Shown in pieces: positions 26,555-34,883 of a stretch of DNA of 64,000 bases. The stretch is from Roseovarius tolerans (lineage in GTDB: Bacteria > Pseudomonadota > Alphaproteobacteria > Rhodobacterales > Rhodobacteraceae): the NCBI RefSeq assembly GCF_900109855.1, contig NZ_FOBO01000002.1, positions 124,001-188,000 on the forward strand. The letters run 5' to 3'. Each line of letters opens with the position of its first letter. Position 1 is the stretch's first letter. A program made the position numbers and the translations under genes. A model generated the notes under the pieces. The model saw only the letters and a list, made by a program, of their open reading frames with translations, had not been told where the DNA came from and did not search any database.

Positions 26555-26586
26555 GGCCGCGCCCGGGCAACCGGGGGCGGCCTTTT
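26555..26586 (+). terminator. Rho-independent terminator of bioY
   Basis: GGCCGC (26555-26560) pairs with GCGGCC (26577-26582), and an inner CCCGG/CCGGG continues the stem to a small loop. TTTT follows at 26583-26586. It is 28 bases after the bioY stop and also separates bioY from the convergent small gene at 26598. Confidence 0.75.
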
Positions 26587-26597
26587 GCTATGCCGGG

Positions 26598-26855
26598 TCA
26601 GGTGCCGGGGAGGCGCAGTTCTTCGGCACGACCGCCGCGCGACAGGATCACGACGCCCTCGCCGATGGCCGCCACGGTGGCGCGGTCGAGCGTGTCGCCG
26701 ATCTCGACCCGGGCCACCTTGCCACCGCGCACGAGGGCGCGGGCGTTGCTGGGGCCATGCATCGTGCCGAGCAATGTGATCCGGCGCAAGGGCAGGGCAC
26801 CTTGTTGGGTCGCTGCGGCCAGTGTGGACGCAGGGGTGGATGTTTCGTTTGCCAT
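26598..26855 (-). CDS. 85-residue conserved hypothetical protein (PilP/GspC-like fold suspected)
   Basis: After a short Thr/Ala-rich leader (MANETSTPASTLAAATQQ), the body ITLLGTMHGPSNARALVR ... VARVEIGDTLDRATVAAIGEGVVILSRGGR resembles the small beta domain found in GspC/PilP proteins of secretion and pilus systems, where a GD and a G-x-V pattern recur. There is no signal peptide, so the resemblance may be only to the fold. GAGG precedes ATG 26855. It lies downstream of purF on the same strand. Function unknown. Confidence 0.65.
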   Translation of the reverse strand: MANETSTPASTLAAATQQGALPLRRITLLGTMHGPSNARALVRGGKVARVEIGDTLDRATVAAIGEGVVILSRGGRAEELRLPGT

Positions 26856-27003
26856 AAATGCCTCGGGGTTTCTTTTGTCTCTGCCCGCGCGTCTATGCGG
26901 CGAGCGCGGCAGAGAAAAGCCCGATATCTGCGCTGCGGCAGGAACTTGCCAGAGCGCGTCGTGAGGCCGCAAAACCTTGCTTATACGGTCGATTTGACCG
27001 CGA

Positions 27004-28470
27004 TCACTCGGCGGCTTTCAGCTCGAATCCTTTGGCGATCATGTCCGAGGGCTCGACCGGATATTCCCCCGAGAAACAGGCATCGCAATATTGCGGACAC
27101 TTGGTATCACGGCCCTGTGCCTCGCCGACAGCGCGATAAAGCCCGTCGAGCGAGATGAAGCGGATGCTGTCCACGTTGAGATGCTCCCGCATCTCCTCTT
27201 CTGACATCGTGGCAGCCAGCAGTTTTTCGCGCTGTGGCGTATCCACGCCATAAAAGCACGGCCACGCCGTGGGCGGGGATGCGATGCGAAAATGCACCTC
27301 GGCGGCCCCGGCATCGAGGATCATTTCCTTGATCTTGCGGGAGGTGGTGCCGCGCACGACGCTGTCATCGACCAGGATCACCCGCTTGCCCTCAATCAGC
27401 GCGCGGTTGACGTTGAGCTTGAGACGCACACCCATGTTGCGGATCTGCTCGGTCGGCTCGATGAAGGTGCGGCCCATATACTGGTTGCGGATGATCCCCA
27501 TGGCGAAGGGGATGCCCGATTCCTGGCTGTAGCCGATGGCCGCGGGCGTGCCGCTATCGGGCACCGGGCAGACGAGATCGGCATCGACAGGGGCCTCGCG
27601 CGCCAGTTCCACGCCGATCTGGTGGCGGGTCTCATAGACCGAGCGGCCGCCGATGATCGAATCGGGGCGCGAGAAATAGACATGCTCGAAAATGCAGAAG
27701 CGCGAGGATTGGCGGCGGAAGGGATAATGGCTCTCGACGCCGTCCTTCTCGGAGATCACCACCATTTCTCCGGGGGCGATTTCGCGCACGAAGGTGGCGC
27801 CGATGATGTCGAGCGCGCAGGTTTCGGAACTGAGCACCCAGCCTTCGCCCAATTGGCCCAGCACCAGCGGGCGCACGCCCAGCGGGTCGCGCACGCCAAT
27901 GAGCTTGGTGCGGGTCATGGCGACCACGGAGAACGCCCCCTCGACCCGGCGCAGCGCGTCCTCCATCCGCTCGGGGATGTTGCGTTGCAGGGAGCGGGCC
28001 ATCAGGTGGATGATGCATTCGCTGTCAGAGCCGGACTGGAAGATCGAGCCACGTTCGATCAGCTCTTTGCGCAGCGCGTCGGCGTTGGTGATGTTGCCGT
28101 TATGGGCGATCGCCGCCCCGCCCATCGAAAACTCGCCGAAGAACGGCTGCACGTCGCGGATCGCGGCCCCCTTGGCCCCGGCGGTGGAATAGCGCACATG
28201 CCCGATGGCCAGCGGCCCGGGCAGGGTTTCCATCAGCGATTGGCGGGTGAAGTTGTCGCGCACGTAGCCGAAGCGGCGGACCGAGTTGAAACCCTGATCG
28301 GGATCGTGGCTGACGATGCCGCCGGCCTCTTGTCCGCGATGTTGCAGGGCGTGCAGCCCGAGGGCTACGAAATTCGCCGCATCGGACAGGCCGACGACGC
28401 CGAATATACCGCATTCTTCCTTCAGTTTATCATCGTCGAAGGGGTGAGCGGGGGGCATTTGAGTGGACAA
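27004..28470 (-). CDS. purF: Amidophosphoribosyltransferase
   Basis: 488 residues. It makes 5-phosphoribosylamine from PRPP and glutamine, the first step of purine synthesis. EECGIFGVVG carries the N-terminal catalytic cysteine at residue 20, so a 19-residue propeptide is presumably removed. The PRPP motif VILVDDSVVRGTT is present. The C-terminal CPQYCDACFSGEYP and an earlier WPCFYG match the Fe-S cysteines of the Bacillus-type enzyme. cvpA is 122 bases upstream on the same strand, the usual cvpA-purF linkage. Confidence 0.96.
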   Translation of the reverse strand: MSTQMPPAHPFDDDKLKEECGIFGVVGLSDAANFVALGLHALQHRGQEAGGIVSHDPDQGFNSVRRFGYVRDNFTRQSLMETLPGPLAIGHVRYSTAGAKGAAIRDVQPFFGEFSMGGAAIAHNGNITNADALRKELIERGSIFQSGSDSECIIHLMARSLQRNIPERMEDALRRVEGAFSVVAMTRTKLIGVRDPLGVRPLVLGQLGEGWVLSSETCALDIIGATFVREIAPGEMVVISEKDGVESHYPFRRQSSRFCIFEHVYFSRPDSIIGGRSVYETRHQIGVELAREAPVDADLVCPVPDSGTPAAIGYSQESGIPFAMGIIRNQYMGRTFIEPTEQIRNMGVRLKLNVNRALIEGKRVILVDDSVVRGTTSRKIKEMILDAGAAEVHFRIASPPTAWPCFYGVDTPQREKLLAATMSEEEMREHLNVDSIRFISLDGLYRAVGEAQGRDTKCPQYCDACFSGEYPVEPSDMIAKGFELKAAE

Positions 28471-28592
28471 GGCTGGCAGCTCCGAATCCCGTGTCTGTCA
28501 CTTGCGCCCCTCATACGCGCTCAGATCGGGTATGTCACGAAACTATCACAGAAACCTTTGCGCGCCCGGGGGCTGTGCTTCTTTACGTAGCG

Positions 28593-29156
28593 TCACTGCC
28601 CGGGGGCTTCGCAGGAGCCGATCAATTCCTCGTATTGCTGCGTGATCCAGCCCAGCGCCTGTTCGGGATTGCCATCCTCGACCTTGCCGGTCAGCTGTGC
28701 AAATACCCGCGCCGAGCGGCTGTCGTCGATGATCGCGATGCTTTGCGAGCTGATCACCGTCTCATAGACGAAATAGGCGATGGCGATGAGCAGAACGCCG
28801 CGCGCCACGCCGAAGACAAAGCCAAGCCCCTGATCGAGCCCGCCGAGGACCGAGCGCTGCACCAACGACGAAAAGAGCGGCGTGATCAGCGAGGCCACGA
28901 TCAACCCCACGGCAAAGACCACCGCGAAGGCGCCGATCATCGAAAGCTCGCAACTGTCGGCGATGAATTCGCCGACCACCGGGATTTCGGTGACCAGCGG
29001 TTCGACCTGTGGCGCGAACATGAAGGCGAGGATGCCGGCCACGACCCAGCCCGCGATGGCCAGTGCCTCGCGCACGAAGCCGCGCGAATAGGCCAGCAGC
29101 GCCGACAGCACGATGAAAAGCGCCACGACGCCGTCGATGATGGTAAAACCGTCCAT
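28593..29156 (-). CDS. CvpA-family membrane protein
   Basis: 187 residues. The N-terminus (FTIIDGVVALFIVLSALLAY, then SRGFVREALAIAGW) is the CvpA signature, followed by further hydrophobic segments and a soluble C-terminal tail. CvpA is needed for colicin V production in E. coli and for envelope stress tolerance; its molecular activity is unknown. It sits between radA and purF, as in many proteobacteria. Confidence 0.9.
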   Translation of the reverse strand: MDGFTIIDGVVALFIVLSALLAYSRGFVREALAIAGWVVAGILAFMFAPQVEPLVTEIPVVGEFIADSCELSMIGAFAVVFAVGLIVASLITPLFSSLVQRSVLGGLDQGLGFVFGVARGVLLIAIAYFVYETVISSQSIAIIDDSRSARVFAQLTGKVEDGNPEQALGWITQQYEELIGSCEAPGQ

Positions 29157-29183
29157 AGCCTTGTCCTGTCCCTCTGGGCGCGC

Positions 29184-30548
29184 CTAACCTGCGCCGAAAA
29201 TATCACCCACGAACGCAGTCAGATCGCCCATCCGGGTCAGGCTGAGGCCGCTGGTGCCGCCGGTCTTGCCACCGGACGGAATGATCGCCGATGTGAAACC
29301 AAGTTTTTGCGCTTCTTTCAACCTGTTTTCGGACTGTCCCACCGGGCGGAGCGCCCCGGAGAGGCTGATTTCGCCGAAAATCACCGTTTCCGAGGGCAGG
29401 GGGGTGTCTTCGCGCGCGCTGAGCAGGGCTGCGGCGACCGCAAGATCGGCCGCAGGTTCACTGATCCGCAAGCCACCGGCCACGTTGAGATAGACGTCGA
29501 GCCCGGCAAAGGGGATGCCGCAGCGCGCCTCGAGCACGGCGAGGATCATCGCCAGACGCGCGCCGTCCCAGCCGACCACGGCGCGGCGCGGCTGCGCGTG
29601 CGGGGTGGGGGCGACCAGCGCCTGCATCTCGACCAGCACGGGGCGGGTGCCCTCGATGCCGGAAAACACCACTGAGCCGGGCGAGGGCGCGCCACGCCCC
29701 GAGAGGAACAGCTCGGAGGGGTTGGCGACCTCGGCCAGCCCACCGCCGGTCATCTCGAAGACGCCGATCTCGTCGGCGGGGCCGAAACGGTTCTTGACCG
29801 AGCGCAGGATGCGGAACTGATGACCGCGCTCGCCCTCGAAATAGAGCACGCAGTCGACCATGTGCTCGACCACGCGGGGACCGGCGATCTGGCCGTCCTT
29901 GGTGACATGGCCGACGAGGATCACGGAGGTGCCGAAGCGTTTGGCGAATGTGGTCAACTCATGGGCTGCGGCGCGGACCTGGCTCACGCTGCCGGGGGCG
30001 GCTTCGACGGTGTCGGACCACATGGTCTGGATGGAATCGATGATCACCAGATCGGGTTTTTCCGCCTCGAGCGTGGTCAGGATATCGCGCAGCGAGGTGG
30101 CGGCGGCGAGTTTGACCGGTGCATTTTCCAGCCCGAGGCGCTGCGCGCGCATGCGGACCTGTGCGCTGGCCTCTTCGCCCGAGACGTAGAAGGTCTTGAG
30201 CCCGGCACCCGCGAAGCGTGCGGCGGCCTGCAACAGCAGCGTGGATTTGCCGATGCCGGGATCGCCGCCCACCAGAACCGCGCTCGACGGCACGAGGCCG
30301 CCGCCCAGGACCCGGTCCAGCTCGCCTATGCCCGAGAGGGTGCGCGGCGGCGGGGCCTCTTCGGTCGAGAGATCCGTGAGGGTCAGCTGCGCGCCGCGCT
30401 TGCCGCCAAGCGTCTTGCCCTTGGGGCCGGTGGAGAGCGGGGCCTCCTCGACGATGGTGTTCCACTCGCCGCAGGCGTCGCAACGCCCCGACCAGCGGTT
30501 ATGCACCGCGCCGCAGGCCGAACAGGTGAAGGTCGAGGATTTCGCCAT
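29184..30548 (-). CDS. radA: DNA repair protein RadA
   Basis: 454 residues from ATG 30548. An N-terminal zinc finger (CSACGAVHNRWSGRCDACGEW) is followed by a RecA-like ATPase with Walker A GGDPGIGKST and the RadA-specific KNRFG motif, then a Lon-protease-like C-terminal domain. RadA drives branch migration and D-loop extension in recombination. The start removes a 12-residue in-frame extension lacking a good ribosome site. cvpA lies 27 bases downstream. Confidence 0.95.
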   Translation of the reverse strand: MAKSSTFTCSACGAVHNRWSGRCDACGEWNTIVEEAPLSTGPKGKTLGGKRGAQLTLTDLSTEEAPPPRTLSGIGELDRVLGGGLVPSSAVLVGGDPGIGKSTLLLQAAARFAGAGLKTFYVSGEEASAQVRMRAQRLGLENAPVKLAAATSLRDILTTLEAEKPDLVIIDSIQTMWSDTVEAAPGSVSQVRAAAHELTTFAKRFGTSVILVGHVTKDGQIAGPRVVEHMVDCVLYFEGERGHQFRILRSVKNRFGPADEIGVFEMTGGGLAEVANPSELFLSGRGAPSPGSVVFSGIEGTRPVLVEMQALVAPTPHAQPRRAVVGWDGARLAMILAVLEARCGIPFAGLDVYLNVAGGLRISEPAADLAVAAALLSAREDTPLPSETVIFGEISLSGALRPVGQSENRLKEAQKLGFTSAIIPSGGKTGGTSGLSLTRMGDLTAFVGDIFGAG

Positions 30549-30603
30549 GTCCCGGGTCATGCCCCAAGGGCCGGTCCCGGTCAAACCCGAAAATGCAGCG
30601 GCG

Positions 30604-31368
30604 CTATTCGGCGGCCTTCTTGCTAAGGTCGATCACCGTGCCGTCGGCGCGCAGCATCTCTTCCAGCCCCAGTTCCGGAAGCACCTCGCGCAGGTCGTCG
30701 CGCAGGCGGGTCAGCTGGCTTGCGGCCACGCTTTCCTCGAGATCGACCTCATGCGCCCAGTGCTTGAGGTCGCGGCTGATCTGCTTGGCCTGATCGATCC
30801 GCGCGTTGAACGCCTCGACCTCCTGCTGGCGTTGGTGCAGGAATTGCCGGGCGCGGGCGATCTTTTCGTCGGAATAGACATCGGCCAGTTCGCGGCTGAT
30901 ATGCGACATCTGGGCGGCCACTTCGAGCAGGTCCGGCTCGAGCCCGCCCAGATCGGGATGCTCGCGCAGATAGGCCAGCCGCTCGCGCACCGCATCAAAC
31001 TCGGATGAGAGTTGAAACAATCCCTCGCGATCCGCCGCATGGGCGGCGTGATAGGCGCGGGCCACGTCTTGCATGCCGATATTGAACCGTCGGTGCGAGG
31101 TTTCAAGCGCCATGATGCGGGCATTCGCGGGTAGGAAAAAGCACAGCATCACCGCCAGAACGGTCAGGCCGATTTGCGCGATTTGCCCGGCATTGTGGTA
31201 TATCACACCGCCGAACTCAGCCTTGAACCCGAGCCATGGCATCAGGCTGAGCGCCGCCCCGATGCTGGCGGCGCTCAGCGCGAGCGCTGCCAGGAGAAAT
31301 GAAACAACGGCGAGCCGTTGGAATAAAAACTGAGTCAGCAGCGCAACAGATTTCAAATGTGCGGGCAT
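30604..31368 (-). CDS. Membrane protein with cytoplasmic coiled-coil domain, unknown function
   Basis: 254 residues. The first 85 hold two or three hydrophobic segments (VVSFLLAALALSAASIGAAL and IGLTVLAVMLCFFLPANARI). The remaining 165 are charged and helical, with heptad-like leucines, Ala and Gln/Glu (REHPDLGGLEPDLLEVAAQM, FLHQRQQEVEAFNARIDQ), so a dimeric coiled coil in the cytoplasm is likely. It lies 55 bases upstream of radA. I recognise no named family; linkage to radA suggests, but does not show, a role in DNA or envelope stress. Confidence 0.7.
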   Translation of the reverse strand: MPAHLKSVALLTQFLFQRLAVVSFLLAALALSAASIGAALSLMPWLGFKAEFGGVIYHNAGQIAQIGLTVLAVMLCFFLPANARIMALETSHRRFNIGMQDVARAYHAAHAADREGLFQLSSEFDAVRERLAYLREHPDLGGLEPDLLEVAAQMSHISRELADVYSDEKIARARQFLHQRQQEVEAFNARIDQAKQISRDLKHWAHEVDLEESVAASQLTRLRDDLREVLPELGLEEMLRADGTVIDLSKKAAE

Positions 31369-31512
31369 GACTTCCCCCCTGAAAGACCATATCCAATATA
31401 GGCGAGTTTACGCCGATTGCGTCAAAGGCAAAGGGTTAATTCATTCACCACAGGCTCAACAAAGGGGGAGTGTTGCGTGGCTGCGCCGGGTTGTTGCCGA
31501 AATCGCGAGAGT

Positions 31513-31965
31513 TCAGGGGGCAGGCCGGTGTTTGTCCACCAGATGACCAAAGGTGATGGCGGCCAGTACGCAGGCGGTAAAGAGATAGAGGCCCCAGGCC
31601 ACCTCGACCCGCGCGAGGCCAACGCCTTTGACCACGATGATGTAGAGCGCGATCAGGAAAATATCGGCCATCGCCAGCTTGCCCAGCAGATGCAGCGCGG
31701 GCAGGGCGCGCGGGGCGAGCAGGTCGAACTGCACCAGCGCGAGACCGATGGTCTTGAGATAGGGCGCGAAGAGCGCGAAGAAGGTGACCAGAAGGGCGAG
31801 GACGACATCGCTTTGCCAGAGTTCCTGAAGCCCCGAGATGATGCTGATCTCACTGAGGCCAAAGAGCGGCAGGGCAATGCCTGCGCGCAGGAGCGGCGCG
31901 AACCAGGCGACGGGGAAAAGGATCAGGAGGGTGAGGTTGGCGTATTTCAGCATGTTATGCGCCAT
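31513..31965 (-). CDS. PqiA-domain membrane protein
   Basis: 150 residues, or 146 from ATG 31953, with four hydrophobic segments. The ISGLQELWQSDVVLALLVTF segment and the spacing of the helices match a single PqiA domain (the E. coli protein has two). PqiA proteins work with MCE-domain bridges in lipid traffic between membranes. Here the neighbours are MlaF- and MlaE-like ABC proteins, which fits, but no MCE gene is in the window. The double palindrome at 31982-32029 lies just upstream. Confidence 0.8.
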   Translation of the reverse strand: MAHNMLKYANLTLLILFPVAWFAPLLRAGIALPLFGLSEISIISGLQELWQSDVVLALLVTFFALFAPYLKTIGLALVQFDLLAPRALPALHLLGKLAMADIFLIALYIIVVKGVGLARVEVAWGLYLFTACVLAAITFGHLVDKHRPAP

Positions 31966-31981
31966 ACCTCAGCGATTGCGT

Positions 31982-32029
31982 GCAAAAATCTTGCAAGATT
32001 TTTGCCAAGAATTTTCGAAAATTCTTGGC
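31982..32029. repeat. Two abutting perfect palindromes between mlaF and pqiA-like
   Basis: The first, 24 bases (31982-32005), has half-site GCAAAAATCTTG and its exact complement. The second, 26 bases (32004-32029), has half-site GCCAAGAATTTTC and its exact complement. They share the GC at 32004-32005. Both have no spacer and are AT-rich, unlike the surrounding DNA. They could form hairpins in either transcript or act as binding sites. The gap between the flanking genes is only 72 bases, so they fill most of it. Confidence 0.85.
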
Positions 32030-32037
32030 GCGGGACG

Positions 32038-32784
32038 TCACCGGACCGCCTCGATCGGGCCGTCGGCGCGGCCGTGGATGAACTGGTCGAGATAGGGATC
32101 GCCCGACTGGTCCATGTCGCCCACCGGGCCGGTCCACTGGATCACCCCGTCATGCAGCATCGCGACGTTGTCGGCGATGGCGCGCACGGAGGTCATGTCA
32201 TGGGTGATGGTCATCGCGGTTGCGCCCATTTCCACCACGATTTCGCGGATCAGTTCGTTAATCACGCCCGACATGATCGGGTCGAGGCCGGTGGTCGGCT
32301 CGTCGAAGAAGATAATCTCGGGCTCGGCCGCGATGGCGCGGGCGAGGCCCACGCGCTTTTGCATGCCGCCCGAAAGCTCGGCAGGGAACTTGTCGGCCAC
32401 CTCGGGTTTCAGCCCGACGCGGCGCAGCTTCTCGATGGCGACCTCGCGCGCCTCGGACTTGGGGCGCTTGAGCGAGCCGCGCAGCAGGCGGAAGGCGACG
32501 TTTTGCCAGACGGGGAGCGAGTCGAACAGCGCGCCGCCCTGAAACAGCATGCCGAAGCGGGCGAGGAAGGCGTCGCGGTCGCCGGTGGTGACATCCGTGC
32601 CGTCGAGCGTGATCGCGCCGCTGTCCTGGCGGATCAGCCCCAGAATGCACTTGAGCGCCACCGATTTGCCGGTGCCCGATCCGCCGATGATCACCATGGA
32701 GGAGCCCGACTCGATGGTCAGGTTCACGCCCTGCAACACGCGGTTCTCGCCAAAGGCCTTATGGACGTCGCGCAGTTCGATCAT
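32038..32784 (-). CDS. ABC transporter ATP-binding protein, MlaF-like
   Basis: 248 residues from ATG 32784, overlapping the upstream permease stop by four bases. Walker A GGSGTGKS, Q-loop LFQGGALFDSLPVWQNVAF, signature ELSGGMQKRVGLARA and Walker B IIFFDEPTTGLDP are intact. The GGALFDSL segment after the Q-loop is typical of MlaF/Ttg2A ATPases for phospholipid traffic across the envelope. Its permease is the adjacent MlaE-like protein. mlaD, mlaC and mlaB are not nearby. Confidence 0.92.
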   Translation of the reverse strand: MIELRDVHKAFGENRVLQGVNLTIESGSSMVIIGGSGTGKSVALKCILGLIRQDSGAITLDGTDVTTGDRDAFLARFGMLFQGGALFDSLPVWQNVAFRLLRGSLKRPKSEAREVAIEKLRRVGLKPEVADKFPAELSGGMQKRVGLARAIAAEPEIIFFDEPTTGLDPIMSGVINELIREIVVEMGATAMTITHDMTSVRAIADNVAMLHDGVIQWTGPVGDMDQSGDPYLDQFIHGRADGPIEAVR

Positions 32785-33566
32785 GCCGAGAAGAACACCT
32801 CTGTCAGGATGTAGTTGGAGGCGAGGATCAGCACGCTGGCCGCGACCACCGCCGTCTTGGTGGCGCGCCCCACACCTTGGGCGCCGCGCCCCGAGTTCAT
32901 CCCGTAATAGCAGCCCATTAGCGCCACGATGAAGCCGAAGACCGCACCCTTGATCATGCCGGAGACGACATCCCATGTCTCAAGAAAATCAATCGTGTTG
33001 TGCAGGTAGGTCGCTGCGCCGAAATCAAGCCGTCCGACGCCCACCAGAAACCCGCCCATGATGCCGATCACGTCGCCCACGCCCACGAGCAGCGGCACGG
33101 CGAGGGTGGCGGCCAGAACGCGGGGCAGGGTGAGGTATTTCATCGGGTTGGTGGAGAGCGTGGTGAGCGCGTCGATCTGCTCGGTCACTTTCATCGTGCC
33201 GATCTCGGCGGCGATGGAGGAGGCCACGCGCGCGGCAACCATCAGGCCGCCCAGCACCGGGCCAAGCTCTCGGGTCAGGCCGATGGCGACGATCGAGGGC
33301 ACCACGGTTTCGGCGTTGAAGCGTGCGCCGCCTGCGTAGATCTGGAGTGCGAGTGCACCGCCGGTGAAAAGCGCCGTCATGCCGACGACGGGCAGCGACA
33401 GCCAGCCGATCTGCACCAGCGCATGGCCGAATTCGCGCCAGTAGAAGGGCGGGCGCGCCAGATGGCTAACCGCGTCGGAGGCATAGAGCGTGATCCGCCC
33501 CATGCCCGCCAGCCCCGCCAGCACCGTGCGCCCGATGGACGCCAGAAAGCCGAGGATCAGGGTCAT
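32781..33566 (-). CDS. ABC transporter permease, MlaE-like
   Basis: 261 residues with five or six hydrophobic segments. Family motifs: [43 protein letters not shown] (EQIDAL follows) and the C-terminal [20 protein letters not shown]. MlaE is the inner-membrane channel of the Mla phospholipid transport system. It overlaps alr by four bases at the 5' end and mlaF by four at the 3' end, so alr-mlaE-mlaF are translationally coupled. Confidence 0.92.
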   Translation of the reverse strand: MTLILGFLASIGRTVLAGLAGMGRITLYASDAVSHLARPPFYWREFGHALVQIGWLSLPVVGMTALFTGGALALQIYAGGARFNAETVVPSIVAIGLTRELGPVLGGLMVAARVASSIAAEIGTMKVTEQIDALTTLSTNPMKYLTLPRVLAATLAVPLLVGVGDVIGIMGGFLVGVGRLDFGAATYLHNTIDFLETWDVVSGMIKGAVFGFIVALMGCYYGMNSGRGAQGVGRATKTAVVAASVLILASNYILTEVFFSA

Positions 33567-34600
33567 CCGCCGATATAACGCCGCATGTAGCGCGCCCCCA
33601 GTGAGGTCAGGATTTCATAGCCGATGGTGCCTGCATTGTCGGCCAGCACGTCGATCCCCTGATGGGCCCCGAGCAATTGCAGATGCGACGGGTCGCGGCC
33701 GAGGTCGGTGATGTCGACGCCGATCAGGTCCATCGAGATGCGGCCGGTGACGGGGCAGGGGGTGTCCTCGGCCCAGAGGCTGGTTTTCGGACCCATGGCG
33801 CGCAGGATACCGTCGGCATAGCCCGCCGCCACGGTGGCGATGCGCATGGCGCGCGGCGCGGTGAAACCGTAGCCGTAGCCGACCGTCTCGCCGGGCGCGA
33901 TGTCGCGACACTGAATAACCGGGATGTCGAGGGTGACGACGGGGCGCGCGTCTGTGTAGGGTCGCCCGCCATAGATGCCGATGCCGGGGCGGGCGAGGTC
34001 GAAATGATAGTCGGAGCCCAGCAGGATACCGCCGGTATTGGCGAAACAGCGCGGCACATCGGTGTCGTCTGTCATCGCGCGGAAGGCGGCCAGTTGCCGC
34101 GCGTTCATCACCTGGTCGGGTTCATCGGCGCAGGCCAGATGGCTCATCAGCATCACCGGGTTCTGCGCGAGGGCGATCTGGCGCACCGCCTGCCATTCCT
34201 CGGGCTCCATTCCCAGCCGGTTCATGCCGCTGTCAAGCTGCACGCCGAACGGGTGGCCCGGAAGCGCCTCGGCGTGGCGGATCATCTGGTCGAGCGAGTT
34301 GATCATCGGCACGAGGTCCATGTCGCCGATCATGTCCGCATCGCCCGGCATGTGCCCGGAAAACACGTGGATCGCCACATCGGGGCCGAGCGCCTGCCGC
34401 AGGGCCACGCCCTCTTCGGCGATGGCCACGAAGAAGTGCCGCGCGCCGGCCCGGGCCAGCACACGGCCCACCCGGTCAGCGCCCAGCCCGTAGGCGTCGG
34501 CCTTGACCACGGCGGCGGTCTCAGTGCCGGTCATGGCATCGAGGGCGCGCCAGTTGGCGGCGATGGCATCAAGGTCGATTGTCAGGGTTCCGCTGCTCAT
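33563..34600 (-). CDS. alr: Alanine racemase
   Basis: 345 residues from ATG 34600. It interconverts L- and D-alanine for peptidoglycan. The PLP lysine is in [12 protein letters not shown] near residue 34; the second catalytic base region is visible as [13 protein letters not shown]. The start is set by the family N-terminus ([16 protein letters not shown]); the 81-residue longer frame is low-quality and overlaps the entericidin gene region. It is coupled to mlaE downstream. Confidence 0.95.
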   Translation of the reverse strand: MSSGTLTIDLDAIAANWRALDAMTGTETAAVVKADAYGLGADRVGRVLARAGARHFFVAIAEEGVALRQALGPDVAIHVFSGHMPGDADMIGDMDLVPMINSLDQMIRHAEALPGHPFGVQLDSGMNRLGMEPEEWQAVRQIALAQNPVMLMSHLACADEPDQVMNARQLAAFRAMTDDTDVPRCFANTGGILLGSDYHFDLARPGIGIYGGRPYTDARPVVTLDIPVIQCRDIAPGETVGYGYGFTAPRAMRIATVAAGYADGILRAMGPKTSLWAEDTPCPVTGRISMDLIGVDITDLGRDPSHLQLLGAHQGIDVLADNAGTIGYEILTSLGARYMRRYIGG

Positions 34601-34742
34601 GCGGGCGGTTTTGACAGGATGGGCGGGGGCGTCAAGGGGAAAGGCGCGCGGCGCACGAACCTCAGGCGCGCACGCCGAAAAAGCCGCCCACGACTGGCGG
34701 GCGGGGGTGGAAAAGCCTCGGTCATGTCGCTGGACTATGTGC

Positions 34743-34856
34743 TCAGAACCAGCTCTGAACGCCGCGCGCAGCACCCGATATGTCACGTCCGACACCATCG
34801 ACGGTGGCACAGCCTGCCAGCGTGGTGATGAGGACAAGCGCAATCAGTTTTTGCAT
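34743..34856 (-). CDS. Entericidin A/B-family small lipoprotein
   Basis: A 37-residue gene. The sequence [16 protein letters not shown] is a lipoprotein signal with the lipobox LAGC, followed by [20 protein letters not shown], the entericidin core (TV-G-GRDI...). Entericidins are tiny membrane lipoproteins; in E. coli EcnB promotes lysis in stationary phase and EcnA opposes it. AGGAG lies directly before the ATG. It is 27 bases downstream of the solute-binding protein gene and upstream of alr. Confidence 0.85.
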   Translation of the reverse strand: MQKLIALVLITTLAGCATVDGVGRDISGAARGVQSWF

Positions 34857-34883
34857 GCTCCTGCCTATGGTTGTTGCCTGTTG

